DNA of 64,000 nt from NCBI GenBank assembly GCA_014773175.1, contig VXCM01000222.1, forward strand, positions 226,412 through 290,411. Reading direction: 5' to 3'. A program made the position numbers and the translations under genes. The notes below the pieces were generated by a model. That model was not told the DNA's origin and ran no database searches. It saw nothing but the letters and a program-made list of their open reading frames with translations. The DNA is from Lucifuga dentata (taxonomy: Eukaryota > Chordata > Actinopteri > Ophidiiformes > Bythitidae). Shown here one piece after another: positions 21,801-35,095 of this stretch (the first letter of the stretch is position 1; the number at the start of each line of letters is the position of its first letter).

Positions 21801-22729
21801 ACAGCAGCTTGGCAAGTCTCTGGGTTTCTCCGCTCACACCTTTCAGTAAAAAGGAAAAAGCACAGGACAAAGCTGCATGAGAACCCTGCATGCTGCTAGC
21901 TGAATTAGCTTGATAGCGATTAGCATGTTACATTTCAGTGCCACACTGATTAAAAACTCTCCCAACATAAATCAACCACCCCGGCAACATTACACAGAGC
22001 CTGGGATATTAACAAAATAAGACTGAAAAGATATTTACAACTTTTAACAAGTGTTTAACATGCTATTACCGGGACACTGAGAGAGATTAACCTCTCCTCA
22101 GCAGGGCTTCCGGGTGACTGAGGAGAGTCGAGCGAATCATACAACATCTTCAGAGAGGTCAAGGTTCACGCAATAAAATGAATAAACTTTACATAAAAAA
22201 CTCATCAAAACTATAAACAAAACAAATATATGCTCACCAAAAATAATGACAAAAAATTTACAAAACTAAAAACGGATTTTTGATGAAATACATAGTAATT
22301 AATTACACCCCTTACGATTGCATGCTATAGAAAGTGTGCTTATTTTCATGTCTAAGTAATTTGCACATAATTTAATGTGCTGTAACTAATAAATCAAAAT
22401 CCAAACCATAAAACGGTGTGTCCAGTCAGCTGTTTGTCTGGCAGTTCCAGCAATCCCAGGCTGTCAGAGAGAAGAGAAGAGGGAGTCATAAAAGGAGGAC
22501 CAAGGCAGAGAGGCACAGTCTGGAAGTCTTCTTTTGAGATATTACTCCTGCTGAAACCCCATTAAACTTTTATAGAACATAATAATTCAATCCTCTCTGG
22601 CATAAAAACACCAAGCCTGGTGCTGAGACTTCACTCTCTCCAGGTTGTGCCCTTGTCCTCGATAGACTGCAATAATTTTGACTTGAGACAACCTCCAGGC
22701 TCTCAGTCCTGAGAAATTATTGAAGTAAC

Positions 22730-22768
<39 letters not shown>

Positions 22769-23185
22769 CAGAGCTACACTTCCTACATCAAACTTCACCT
22801 TGGACAGCATTTGTTACTCAATCAGAAGCAAAGCTTTTTAAAAATGTCAAATAATTAATCCTCAAGCAGTTGTTTACCTGGGGTAGTTTCATGAGACACT
22901 ACCTAACTTATCTAATTTTGTCTTTGTCATAATTCACACCTGTTGCCTTGAGCAATAGACCACAAACCAAAGAGCTTTATATTCTAATTTATGAAACACA
23001 CATGTACCTGCCATGACTTTCTCCCCACTCATCATAATGAATAAGCCTGTAATTTAAATGTCATGGGGAAGTGAATTCAGTTTATCTCACTGCTTGAATG
23101 GTTAAGATATTTTTCTTTCTGATAGGAAAAGAAATTCTCACATCACTGTGAATCATTTCAACCTGTTGGGACATGCTGAGCATCC
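18831..23185. other. tmem235 3' UTR and start of intergenic desert
   Basis: The nearest clear AATAAA after the stop is at about 19572, a candidate tmem235 poly(A) signal. The rest shows no exon. It includes an imperfect direct repeat of about 55 bases (21631-21686 and 21777-21831, sharing GAGTACAGCA and TCTCTGGG) and a 32-base poly-T at about 22735-22766. Confidence 0.6.
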
Positions 23186-23825
23186 TTAAAGGACCATACC
23201 GGCCATGCATGTTTTGCACCTAGAGCCTAATATATTCAATTTTCATACATGTTACATTACTGACAATCATTTCCCGAAGGTTAAAACCGTATTTCACCTT
23301 TCCTGATATTTTGCAAAATCTCTTAATCTTTCAAACTCAAATATTCAAGCGATACNTATTTCACCTTTCCTGATATTTTGCAAAATCTCTTAATCTTTCA
23401 AACTCAAATATTCAAGCGATACACACGCCTTAAAAATCGATGTTTGACCAGCTAATAGTTATACAGCCTTAAGAAGTCATGGTTGTTTAAATTTTTCAAT
23501 AAACACAGGTCTTCTTTTGGGACTATATTTCCTGGTGGAGATATACATTCACTCCATGCTTTTTATTGCACTGAAACGCTAAAATTACTTAACTTCAAAA
23601 AAAAAAAAAAAAAANATCCCAAGAACATTTCAAGTATCAACAAGTTGATTTTAATAGTATACCAGAATGAACTGAAACCAAAGGCAGTCTGGCAGGTAGG
23701 AATTTATTTTTTTTAATTCACCATTCTAGTAGTATGCTTTGGGAAATGATTGTCAGTAACGTTATGTGTATGAAAATAGAATATATTAGGCTCAAACATG
23801 CAAAATGGCCGTTATGGGCCTTTAA
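23186..23825. mobile_element. TTAA-flanked MITE with long inverted repeats, copy 1
   Basis: The left end TTAAAGGACCATACCGGCCA and the right end, which reads as reverse complement TTTAAAGGCCCATAACGGCCA, begin inverted repeats of about 90 bases. Both contain CCTAATATATTC and TTACTGACAATCATTTCCC. TTAA occurs at both borders (23186-23189 and 23822-23825). There is no transposase frame. A 66-bp duplication around the N at 23356 and a poly-A with N at 23615 inflate its length. The TTAA duplication and TTAAAGG ends resemble Kolobok/T2-type MITEs described in Xenopus (family placement is inference). Related copies are at 37961 and 40657. Confidence 0.8.
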
Positions 23826-23944
23826 AGGAACGTGCATTCAGCCACTGGATAATTAAAGAGGGTCAGTTAATTATGTAAGGGGCATTTAAATTAATTTGTG
23901 CATTTATGTGATATATCAACATTTGGAATCAATAAGGATTTCAT

Positions 23945-24008
<64 letters not shown>
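23945..24008 (+). repeat. (GATA)n microsatellite
   Basis: About 16 uninterrupted tetranucleotide units. Confidence 0.97.
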
Positions 24009-24250
24009 GGGTTTTAAAGGAGATACAATATATTGACTCATCCTCTCAGTACTTTCTAGAGTCAGTTATCTGTGTGAGTATCTCTTTGTGTATACCATTG
24101 TTAAAAAAAAAAAAAAGTTACCATTGTAGTGCCTGATCATGCTAATAAAGTAAGGCTTTCATTTCACTATAGGTACTACACCATCTTAAACAGCCTCAAG
24201 CTGGTTTATATTTGAAGCGTACATGATCAAAGGAGGACATTGGCTTTTCT

Positions 24251-24288
24251 AGTGGATCATCCTGAAGAATACTTCAAGATGATCCACT
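24251..24288. repeat. 16-nt hairpin with one mismatch
   Basis: Arms AGTGGATCATCCTGAA and TTCAAGATGATCCACT flank a 6-nt loop. Confidence 0.8.
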
Positions 24289-25024
24289 CAGTTTCCATTT
24301 TATTAGGTTTTTCTGCAATGCAATCCAATACAATACCTCTGCAATAAACACTAGCTTTTTTAAACTTATAAGGTTCAGATTTTGTTGACAATTTTCACAA
24401 AAGTGTTTACTCAGTTCTATAAACATCTACATGAATGTACTGTAGTTAGTGATATCTAGTATCAGACCACACTATCCTGAATGGTTTCTAATATTATCTC
24501 TCCCTTATATGTAAATGGAGGTGGCCAAATATTGAAAACACCTTTCATACGATGCAGTCCAAAATGAAAACACCACTTCAACTTGAAAAATTACCATAAA
24601 ATTGAATCATCACCTGGCTGACAGAGTGCCAACAAAAACTGAACATTATGAGCTCCATAAAGGCAGGATTTATTGTGGGGCTATTCTCGTTGATTAAGTC
24701 AGATGTGGTAGAGGTTAGCCAAATAAATTGGCAACACAGCCTGCATTAATTACATTAAAATTGCTCAACAGATAGAGCAGGCATATTCATAATTAAATAA
24801 TGTAAAAGAAATAAAATGTGCATCTCTTAGATCCAATGAAAGGAATATAGATATCTTCTTAAATGATAATTTGACTGGAGATGAGGAAACAGTGACATAG
24901 GTAGCCAATTACTCTCATTTTCTTTCATTTCCACATACGCTCCTCCCTGTCAGCCAGTGTTAGAAGCCTGGTAATGATATATTTTCATATTCAGATCTCC
25001 CTATTGTGACTCACACCATCTTCT

Positions 25025-25070
<46 letters not shown>

Positions 25071-28000
25071 CTTATGGTTGACTCTTAAATCTGAATCTTG
25101 TCTGGATTTTTCACATGACTTCATTCAAGCACCGTGTAATCTTGGGTGTGTGTGAGACTGATGTCACAGGATTGAGTGGTCTCATAAACCAAGGAGGGAC
25201 TCAATCCCTAGAGGAACGTGAATAAAATGTGTTTTCCCTCACTGCTGAACCACTTGAAAAGTTAATTAGACAGGTCCTTTCCTCAGTGAGCAACACTGGT
25301 GGTGGGGATATTCTAGAAATCAAAGATGTCAGCCGCATTTGTTTTCTTACATGAAAATATAGGCAATTAGGATAAATGATGAAATTAATGGCATGGCTTA
25401 CTGAAGGTCAAATGCATAAATCCTGCTATATATAAACACACATGCACATACATTCAAACAGAGTGGAAAGGCTAAAAATAATCATAAACTAAAAGAGGTA
25501 TAACACATTTTGAAGAAAAAAATACTCCCTAATACTTTTATGGTTCCCTGGTGGGTTTCATTGTTTGTAAAAGGAAGTAAATATGGCCCTCCATAAAGGA
25601 CAGGTGGCAAAATGATAGAAAAGTATGATTCCATGCTGCAAAATAAAAACAGAAGTGGAGAGAAAGCATATAATTGGTTTCAGAACAGAATAGTCTCACT
25701 TCCTGTTGATAAAAGCTGCACAATGCTGTCGGCCATGACCTAAGAGAAAGGAAAGCAGAGAGAGGGCAGCAAAACACAGCACAAACAGCTTTGTTTCCCT
25801 CCACCTTTGCCCCCTACCTTTTCCATATTCTCTCTTACTGTTTTTTTTTTTTTTTNTTTTTTTTTTTTTTATTTGTTTTTGTTTTTTGTTTTTGTTCCAG
25901 TGGAACAATTGCAAATTGTTTTTGGTGGAAGTTGAATGTGGTCTTATATAACCCCATGGTGCAGTTTTCTTCATAACACTAACATATTGCCAGCCCACTT
26001 GAGGCTGATCAGGTTAAGGTGCTTGAACCCAACAAATAATGCAAGAGGACATGAAGGAAACTGTCAGTGAAGAAAGGGCTTCATGTCCCCTGCTGCCTAA
26101 AAATATCATGCGAGGTGGCAGCAGTTGTTGTGAAGGCAACATGCCTCCCACAGATGAGGTAACCCAATAAACCTTTACACACATGGCCACTAATTTGATT
26201 CAAGACACCACCTGAATCCTTATGACCCTTTAGGTCCAGGCTAATCAGAGGGAGGAAATATTGAATTATTTCTCAAAATGTGGACGACCAGTGGCATTAA
26301 AGAGAGTGTTCTTTTCTCCAGTATCTATTGAGAAATGCTTGCCAGGCCACTGACTTAACAGCACAGAATGGATGGAAGTCTAGGATGTGGCAATGAAGCT
26401 GCAGTGCATTGCTGTATCAAAAACAACCTAACACAGCTTGTAAATGAGTAAGGCTTCTATCAAGACATTTAATTTCTAGCTGTGATCAACAGATGAGACT
26501 GAGGTTGCACTGGGCAACTTCCAGCTGTGAATATATGTGTAAGTCTGTGAGTTGGAGCATGAGGCTGTAAGTTTAAACAAGCATTCATTCTCTATGAATT
26601 TACTCTAGATGACAAAAACTTTAAAAATATAATGTAATGTGTGCTATATTGTGAATCAAAAAAAGAACAATCTGTTCAGATTGTCAAAATATTTAAGACT
26701 GAGTTTAAAGTCAACATTTTGTTGCATTGATGTGAGGAAATGTTCTCATATTTCCTTTAAGTATCATATCTGACTGTAGGTACAGTATTTTACTTACACT
26801 CGTAAGATAATTGAAGAAGAAGAAGAAGAAGAAGAAGAAGAAGAAGAAGAAGAAGAAGAAGAAGAAGAAGAAGAAGAAGAATTGTCTGAAAATGTACTCT
26901 AGTAGAAAATCATCATGCCACAGAGTCAAATCGTGTGTCCTGGTCCTTTCATTGTGATGAACACAAGATTTACTACAAATTCATTATGCATGCACAAAGC
27001 CTGCAGGCTAGTAATTAATCATCCAGATGGACCACTTTAAGCAAGCAACAATCACATTGACCTGCTCTATATTCAGCGACTGGGTGAGGAAATATCCGAC
27101 AGTCCACTAGGTGTCAGTATTCTACCATTCTCTAGGCTTCACAGATTCTTATCCACAGTAGATAACTGGCTAAAAATGTCTTTGTTTACCAAACCAGCCT
27201 TCATCATGCTGTCACGCTCTACATAGTGCAACACTGTGATTATAATTTGGCTCATTTAAATGTTGCTTCTGTCAAGTTTTTAAAAATTAAAGCAAGATGC
27301 ACATTTTTTTTTTTCTGAAATTTTAAGATGAAAAAGCAGCATAGTACTATATTCAAATTTGCTCCAAACTTAACATGATTAAAATAGTGTCAGTAAGCAT
27401 GCTCATGTTGAATGCATATTAAAGGATTAAGACTTGATTGAACTGGGACCCTGCCAAATTCTCAGGCCAAGTTGTTCCTGTACTGGTCAAGAGCACTCTG
27501 TACAGTTTTTTGTATTACTGTTAAAGCATTTTTATAGTCTGTCTTTGTTTTCCTGCCAATCATTAAATCATGCCATGCACCCACCTGGCTGCCACACATA
27601 TACACTATGTCATGCCTAGGAAAAGGGCACTGTCCTTCCAGTAAGATCTGGCAGGGGTGTGTCATAGTCCTGGCAAAGTTTCCTCCTACTATAATAATAG
27701 GCAACAGTTCCATAACCTTGTGTGTCATTTGGTGAATAAGAATAATAATAACTGAATAAATGAACAGAATAAGATCTGTTTGGATTAATTATGCCAGCTT
27801 CCTAAACTTTTGCATGCACATGCAGAACCAAGTTCATGGGAGTCAGTTGGATTAAAGGTTGCAGCAACTTTCAAATGGTCCAACATCAAATCTTAACGCT
27901 CTACTTCCAAATGCTTACTGGCCTTATAGTCAAATGACCCTGTAGACATTTTCTCTTTGTACTTTATACAGTAGAATTACCATTAAATGACTTTGGACTA

Positions 28001-28739
28001 TCTGTCAATTTTGAGGAGTCCCCTATTGTCTGAAGCTCAGGTCTATTCTGTCCAGAGATTTGGGAAGGACGTTAACACTGACTGGGAGCTTTCATGTGGA
28101 AGATGTTGACAATCGACACCCAAGTCTCAGAGGGGGAAAGTGCCTCCTTTGTTCAGAGTTTAGAATGCCTGTTCTAACCTGTTTTTCATCTCTTCATGTG
28201 GAGAACAAAGGATGTGGAGAAGAAACAGCTATGGTCTTTAGCTGTGTGTGGAGTGAACAAACATATCTCTCTCTTGAAGCTGGCCTGAGTCATATACTTA
28301 TATGGTAAACAAACAAACAATCATGCAATGTTTCCAAGGATAGAACTTGTTCCACTAACACAGCAAATATTTGTTGAGTCTTAACTATGTATCCCATAAC
28401 TTGGATCCAGTTTCATCAGTTGTGTATTCATTCCCGTAGATATGGGTGTGTTGCCAAAATAATGCTGGGGAATGGTCATGATGTTCCCTTTACTGTCTTT
28501 GCTAGAAGGACACGGACCCTCCAACTGTGATTCAACAAAGGGGCCCTGAACACCACAGTGTAAGTTGTATTGCGTGCCTCTGGGAGATGAAGCTAAAGTT
28601 AAGCCAAGACGGGAAGAGCCAAGTATGAGCTCATTGTTTCTGTTCCTGCCAACCCTCCTGCTCTTGACACACACACCCAACCTCTACGTAGTCTCTCGCT
28701 GTCTCTGCAATCCTCCAGTGAAAACAGACGGGAGCTTGT
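24289..28739. other. Intergenic, no gene seen
   Basis: Contains poly-T of about 37 bases (25029-25067), poly-T with N (25856), a (GAA)n tract (26814-26881) and a CTCF-like motif CCACTAGGTGTCAG at 27104-27117. The long phenylalanine frame at 26711-26929 on the minus strand is only the GAA repeat read backwards. From about 28000 to 28740 the base composition is more balanced, with open frames of 60-99 codons on both strands that I cannot assign. Confidence 0.6.
26814..26881 (+). repeat. (GAA)n microsatellite
   Basis: About 22 GAA/AAG units. The tract is purine-only on one strand and could form triplex DNA. Confidence 0.97.
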
Positions 28740-29052
28740 ATGTGGGTTAGATGAGGGGGTTACTGACTTACATTACCACATTGGTGATCTGTCTATGTGT
28801 ATCTTTTGTATTGTTGTCTTGTTTTTGGTTGTTTTCCACTATAGTACTGAGTTGATGATGTGTGTTTTATAGTTTGTTGTATTAATGGCTTTTTTTTTTT
28901 TTATCGGATTTTTGGGTGCCTTTTAACATCTGGCCAGGGACTGCAGATGAAAATTAGCCTTATGTGCAAACTCTGGCTCATTTACAGTTTTCCGTTTTAC
29001 TACTGATCAATGAACATTGTCCCTAAAAAATAAACTAATAAATAAATAAAAT
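28740..29052 (+). mobile_element. Non-LTR retroelement 3' tail
   Basis: The phrases CATCTGGCCAGGGACTGCAG, ATGAAAATTAGCC, AACTCTGGCTCATTTACAG and CATTGTCCCT, followed by AATAAAC and a (TAAA)n end, match a 3' tail found throughout fish genomes. The preceding part (from about 28000) may be the body of the same element, but no reverse transcriptase motif is readable. Confidence 0.55.
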
Positions 29053-29823
29053 ATGTGCTCCATGCTGCAGTCTGGGTTTGGTGTCAGGAAAACAGAAATT
29101 ACAAACACAATTCAGCTGGTTCATGCTTAGACCTCTTTTTTTTTTTTTTTTNTTTTTTTTTTTTTTTGTCCAATCCTCAGCCATTTTATCTCCTCCAAAG
29201 CATGCACTATTCATATAGTTGTAGAGTACTGTTCTTTAACACTGAAACATTATAAAATGGTAGGAGTCATACAGAGGCAGTGGCATAAAGTATTTCTGAA
29301 GATATGACGCTACAGGCAGAGCAAGTCAGGGCAACTGTGTGCTATGGCCTGTCTGCAGCTTTGAGACTAAAGCTTAATGGGTAAAAGTTACCTCAGCTAT
29401 GAACATTAACAATCACACACTGACTGATACCTCCATTCAGCCAATAGGCTTAGATACAAATGCATAAAGGCTCACAGATAAACCAGCAGAAGCAGCAGTA
29501 GCCATATTATGGTAAAAGTTAAAGATTCACTAAACAAATTCCCTGTTATCGGTTACTAATTCTTCCTGATACAGTGGGAACTGGTCATCTGTTGGTACTG
29601 GAGCTCAAACAGCAAACCTGCAGTGCTTACTTGCAATCTCTATGATTACTAGGAAAGAGGAAACAGCTGACCAAATCTTATCAACAAAATTCTGTGTTAG
29701 AGTTCCTTATCAGGCAAGTGTGGCCTAATTCATATGAAATTCACCAAATGTAGAATGTCAACTGACTTACGTAAACTGCAGCCACAAAAGTGCAAACTGT
29801 CTGTTCATGTGATCTATTTGCAT

Positions 29824-29824
<1 letters not shown>

Positions 29825-29856
<32 letters not shown>
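29825..29856 (+). repeat. (CA)n microsatellite
   Basis: Sixteen CA units. The overlapping minus-strand frames of repeated Cys-Val codons are artefacts of it. Confidence 0.95.
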
Positions 29857-29859
<3 letters not shown>

Positions 29860-30139
29860 GTATGAATATGCACACACACGCAAGCATGAATACACAGGTC
29901 GTGCATGCAAATTTGCACATGTAAAAAACTGTATAATTATCCAACAATCACACACAAATGCAAACACATATTAGTTTTTTGATGGAGACTTACCTGCAGT
30001 TCATGAAGGCTCACCCTAACTTTAACTTTGACCAAACATGCCTAAACCCTTCCCAGAAAGCCAACAGGTTATGGCCATGCTCAAATTCATATGACAACTT
30101 GATAGCACTTGTTGCTATAGTCATGAGAAGTTTTGGACA

Positions 30140-30178
30140 TAACATGTGGCTGTGAGTCAGAAAAAGGTTGAGAATCTC
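30140..30178 (-). mobile_element. Possible hAT terminus
   Basis: Read on the minus strand the end is CAGAGATTCTCAACCTTTTT, close to the widespread hAT-derived terminus cagtggttctcaaccttttt. The opposite end is not identified. Single-terminus evidence only. Confidence 0.35.
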
Positions 30179-30959
30179 TGACTTAACTCCTATGTATTAC
30201 TATTTTATTACCATGATATGAAACAAGGTGTTTTCGCTTTGAGGAGCAATCAAAGTACCCTTACAAAAAACATATAGCCACACCTGACAATACACACTTA
30301 CACTTACATTTCCTTTGTTCTTCCTCATAATGTGGAAAATGTTTTGATCTCCATTCAAAGAGAGGAAGTCTTTTATGGCGAATTTACACCGACATCCCTG
30401 CATATTACATGTATGTATCATGAAGCAGTCACTTGTTGAAAGAATCCCACCACCAATTCTCGTAAACGATGAATATCACCGACTGTCAGGGCCTCAAGGG
30501 GCTTGTGATTAACAGACTGAACTTGATTGTAACCATCTCATCACATTTAACGTGTAGAACAAAATTCTGGAAATTAACACTGTAAAAATTAAATTCTCTT
30601 TGGCACATTAAGTATTTAATCTTATGCTGTTCTGTAGCTAATACAAACCCACACTTACTGTTTAAGTGCTTGCTTGCTTTCATTCTGCACTGGCATCGCT
30701 GCATTGCTCTGTTTTGTCAGGCTATGCTGCAACATAAAACTCTCAGCCATTTTCCCAGCAGAACAATTCTTCAAAGTTCTGATGGCTGACAGAAAAAGAA
30801 AATGATCTTTGGACATATTTTTCTTCAGGATGAAGCTGCCATCCTGACCAAATTCATAGCAGTTTGACATATAGACACGGAACATAAGTTTGATGGGACT
30901 TTAATGCTATTTTCTGCTCTGCAAGGATGGAAAATTGCATATGTTGACAAGAATGATAG

Positions 30960-30960
<1 letters not shown>

Positions 30961-31006
<46 letters not shown>
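30961..31006 (+). repeat. (GA)n microsatellite
   Basis: About 23 GA units. The serine/leucine frame on the minus strand (30854-31123) is a by-product. Confidence 0.95.
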
Positions 31007-31010
<4 letters not shown>

Positions 31011-32644
31011 GATGTGTGTGTCAGTGAGCTGATTAAAAATGGAAGTGTCTCTCCCTGGAATCCTGGTCTCCCTGATCTACTCGTGTCATCTGATCCACTC
31101 GTACAGCCGTCTGCACACCCCATGGCATTATCTCATACAGGAGGAGCTTGAGTTTCTCATAGTGGACACCAGGCAGCACAAATAGAGAAATAGAATTTAG
31201 TCCATTCATGGTGCAGCTGCAGCTCTTTCTTTCATAACACATACCTTCAGTCTTACATTGAGTAATGCGTTCCCTTTTTTATTCTGGAAAATGGGAACCC
31301 ATCACCCTTTCCTTCAGTTTGGTAGATCTTGTTTAAGAATCTTTTTGTCTTTTTTTTCTTTTTTTCTTTTTTTTTTTTTGNAAAAAAAAAAAAAAAAAAT
31401 AGTTTGCCAGGGTGGTGTGTTCTGTTGCTGGTTGAAAGATCTCACATCCAAGTCTTTATAGGTGGTATGGTGTCTTTAGTGTGAAAAACAATGTGACTTC
31501 AACAATGAACGAATGAGTATATGAATGAGTTATTCATTCAATCAACCAAACATATGCCTTGAAACATGTTCATGCATTGGACTTTTGAGCTTTGAATTTT
31601 TTAATTCAAACGACTTGATACTGGACAATTTGTTTATTATTGATTGACTCTCAGTTTATTTTAATTATGGTTCATTGTTTCTTTGTACAGGCACAGATAT
31701 GCACTCTCATACAAAATTAATACTTTGATCTATTGAAGCTGGAGGTTTTGTGGCTGCCAATAGTGTGTGTGTCTGAGTGGACATGTGTGTGTGTATATAT
31801 GTGTTTGTGCTTATTACTAAGTGCTTGAATAAATCAGCAGAGTGAATATTTGCTGGCATCACAGCTGATCTGTTTCTGTCAGGCTTTAAGCTTTGTAGTC
31901 TCAAGCTGCATGACCACTGCGCCAATTTGCCCTGCGAATCAGGGCCCTTAACTGGCACCACATGCCATGTCACCTGGTTGTCATAGTGATGGTATGGTCA
32001 GCCTTTCCTGTAAAGACTGGAATAACAGATCCATATCCTGCATAACAAAGAACCCTGGAGGGATTGGCTGAGAGGAATAATATACTCTTTTCATGTGCTT
32101 GCCTTTAACTGTATTTGTTTCTTTTGCCTCTAGTCACACAGATTATCCATCTGTCTGTCATGCTCTCTTTTTGTGTCTTTCTGCCTCTCCCTTTACTGCT
32201 TGTCTTTTGCAGGTTGATTTCTATGAATCTCCCTCATCTTGATGACTGTAAATGCTAAATAGATTGCAAATACAGTGCAGATCAATGACCTTGTAGGTGT
32301 CCAGTGTGATGTGTGTTTTCTGTTTCAGTATTCCACATGGCTCCCACTGATCTCTTGTTGATTACTTTGAAAAAACAAAATATTCACAGAAGCCAGCAAT
32401 CAGAAGTTTTCACGCTTTGTGTGAATGTCATGCACAATATGTGAAAGAGTTAAAGTCCACCTTCATGGAGCACTCAGCTTTTATTGCTGACTTTCAAGCT
32501 GACACCATACTGGAAACTGTTCAGAGAATTCCTTATCACACAGTTCAAAGCTGACCATTATTCCACTGTATTACTTCACCTTTAAGGAAAATCATAAAGC
32601 GTGACTTTCTGCAACTCAAGCAAATTTCAAGGAAACTAATAACA

Positions 32645-33000
32645 GTATCCATCCATTGTCCACATCTTATTCAGGTCCTTGTAAGCAGCATGCTAAGCGA
32701 AGTAGCCCAGATGTCCCTCTCTTTTCCTGAGAAATACCAAGAAATCTAAATCCTGATGGAATATATAATCTCTCAAGAATATTCAAGATCTGCTCCGTGG
32801 TCTCCTCCAAGTTGGATGTAACAGGAATACCTCCCCAGGGAGGTATCCTGATTAGAATCCTGATTATGATTATAGTACTGATGAGTATCCTGATTATGTA
32901 CAAGAGGTATCCTAATTGGATACCTAAAGTACCTCAGCTGGCTCCCGTCAACATGAAGAAGTCGTGGTTCTTCCAAGCACCACTTAATAAATGTTCTGTA
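32645..33000 (+). repeat. Degenerate teleost interspersed repeat with expanded TATCCTGATTA motif
   Basis: The series CATCCATTGTCCACATCTTATTCAGG, CCAGGGAGGTATCCTGATTAG, TTGGATACCTAAAGTACCTC and AGCTGGCTCCCGTCAACATG tracks a common fish repeat (aggcatcctgaccagatgcccgaaccacctcaactggctcc). In this copy the CATCCTGA motif is multiplied: ATCCTGATTA-like units occur four times within 32845-32900. Family name not known to me. Confidence 0.5.
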
Positions 33001-34616
33001 GGTTCTAATATTGGGCGATTCTGGATTGTCTGCATGCATGGTCACTGTCATCAGTGTGGACTTGTATTCTATGAGGAGTGGGGTTTTATATTAAATTATA
33101 TGACAAAACCATGTGTGTGAAGCCAAATGTATTGTTTTGGAATTTCATTAATTTTCTTCAATATGTGTAATATTGAAGAAAATATTGATAATGTGTTACA
33201 AATTATCATCAAATTAGCAACACACCAGCTTTTTACAAGAGAAATTCTTTGTGACAGGCTCATACTGTATTATACTGCAGCTGCATTTACACATCCTGTC
33301 TGACATCATACTCGCAGCTAATGGAAACTCTTCTGACCTGAGATCATTTCCCATATGCACCTGTATGGTAAATGTTAAGGCATTTTTCTATGTTGGTATT
33401 TGAAATAGAAAATTATTGCTCAGTACTTTTCTATAACCTTTTACCTGCTCTGTACATTTAACCTTAAATTAGAACCAGTTTGTACTGCTTCCACAACCTT
33501 GTTTTTATCATTTCTCCAAACTGTTGCCACCATATCTTATGTTGACGTACTTACAGTTTGCTCATCCTGCATTCATGTATTTCTCACATGCACACACAGA
33601 CACACAGCATTCTCAACCATCTATAAATATCACACACACACAACTTTGAGACTCTTTCATGCTGTGGCTATACTCTCCTCAGCGCTGATTCATCAATAAG
33701 CAAGATCTGCATAAAGATGAATTCTGCCTCTCCAACTATCAGAAAGAATCTGACTAAGAGTCAGAGAAATGGACAGTCTGGATGTCATATGTATCACCTC
33801 TGTTCCCTTGTTTCGCAAGAATGAGGCTAAATCTCATATGAGCATTGCCTAATCTTTTTGGGAATGATCGTGTCATTTTGGAACACACTCACTAAGGAAT
33901 TTTTCTTTTTTGTTTGCTTCCCTGTGATGCAGTAATTTTGGGTCTTATCAGGTGTTTTGTTTGAACGGGGAAATAAAAATAATAAAGATTCTTGGAATTG
34001 CCAGACCAAGAACACTATTAACATCTATTTATTTAGAGAATTGTGAATTTTAGTTTCCTATAGATGTTGATTTACATTTCCTATGAGGATTCAAAATCTC
34101 ATTGTAGCATCACTGAAAATAAGTGAAAATTAAGGCTAAATGGAGAATATTTAGAGAACAAACAGCATTATTTCTCAGCCAGCTCATCGCCACAACATTC
34201 TTCTGACATTCATCACCCATAAAGACGGGAAAAAAAACCCTCCTTCTTTTAAATAGTAGTTGTACATTAAACATGCAATAAAACACAAGATGGACACCCA
34301 CAAATTCTTCACCTTTACAATAAATTCAAGTCAGAACACATCAGAGTTTGTTTGTGCCATGAGTGCAGGCACGCAGCTCTCCTGTTGCTCTGCTACTGCA
34401 AATGTATGTAAGACAGGATGTCAGACATGGTGTTAATGGACATTGTCATTGTAATGTGTTTATGCAGAGGCGTAATGAGAGCCCTCAGCCCCTTGGGTCC
34501 CATTTGTTGCCAGTTTACATGATGATTTCTCTTTTATGCTCTTCATTTGACAGGCAGCCAGTTTGTCTCTGCTTCAGCACAGATCAGCGACGAGTTAATA
34601 GTACTCATTAGAGCAT

Positions 34617-35095
34617 ATACCTCCACCAAGGCAGAACAAGCCCAGACAAAGTGTGGTTTGTACTGGCTGAAAGAGAAATAATAAGCTGTAATAATAATAA
34701 TAATAATGATAATAATATAACTTATTTGCCCTATTTGATATTTTTTTATTATAAGAAACAATAGTTTTAAAAATCTATCCAGATCCAGAGCAGATTGTAC
34801 CTTTTAGTAGTGTACCATAGGATAAATATGTCAGATTCTTTTCCCAGTGTGAATTATGTATAGATTTTGAACAAACTGACAAAGGTATTGGAAAAACAAC
34901 CTATTTTGGAATGCTTAGAAAAATCATTTTTTAGAAATCCCTGGATCTGGACTGGCACCAAAATCCAGTGGGATCCTTCCTTTGCCATTCTGTATCCTTC
35001 CACCAAGTTTCATTAGAATTAATTTATAACTTTTTTGAGTAATCCTGATAGAAATTAAACAAGCAGGTGAAAACAAAAACGACTTAGGTGACAAG
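34617..35095 (+). repeat. Old MITE-like interspersed repeat, copy 2
   Basis: Same family and orientation as 4770-5330. It begins ATACCTCCACCAAGGCAGAA, then ACAAGCCCAGACAAA, GGTATTGGAAAAAC, CTGGATCTGGACTGGCACCA, CCACCAAGTTTCATTAGAAT, GTAATCCTGATAG and GGTGAAAAC. The left end keeps the consensus terminus CCTCCACCAAGG; the right end is eroded. No coding capacity. Confidence 0.65.

Larger units (their letters stand above)
29053..34616. other. Intergenic, no gene seen
   Basis: Apart from the repeats listed separately, the span has only short frames. A poly-T run meets a poly-A run directly at a single N (31381), which looks like a chimeric contig join. Confidence 0.6.

Noticed and set aside
23945..24008. 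Regular short array considered as CRISPR-like
   Set aside because: Simple GATA tetranucleotide repeat with no spacers, in a vertebrate genome.
26711..26929. Poly-phenylalanine frame, minus strand
   Set aside because: Pure translation of the GAA microsatellite.
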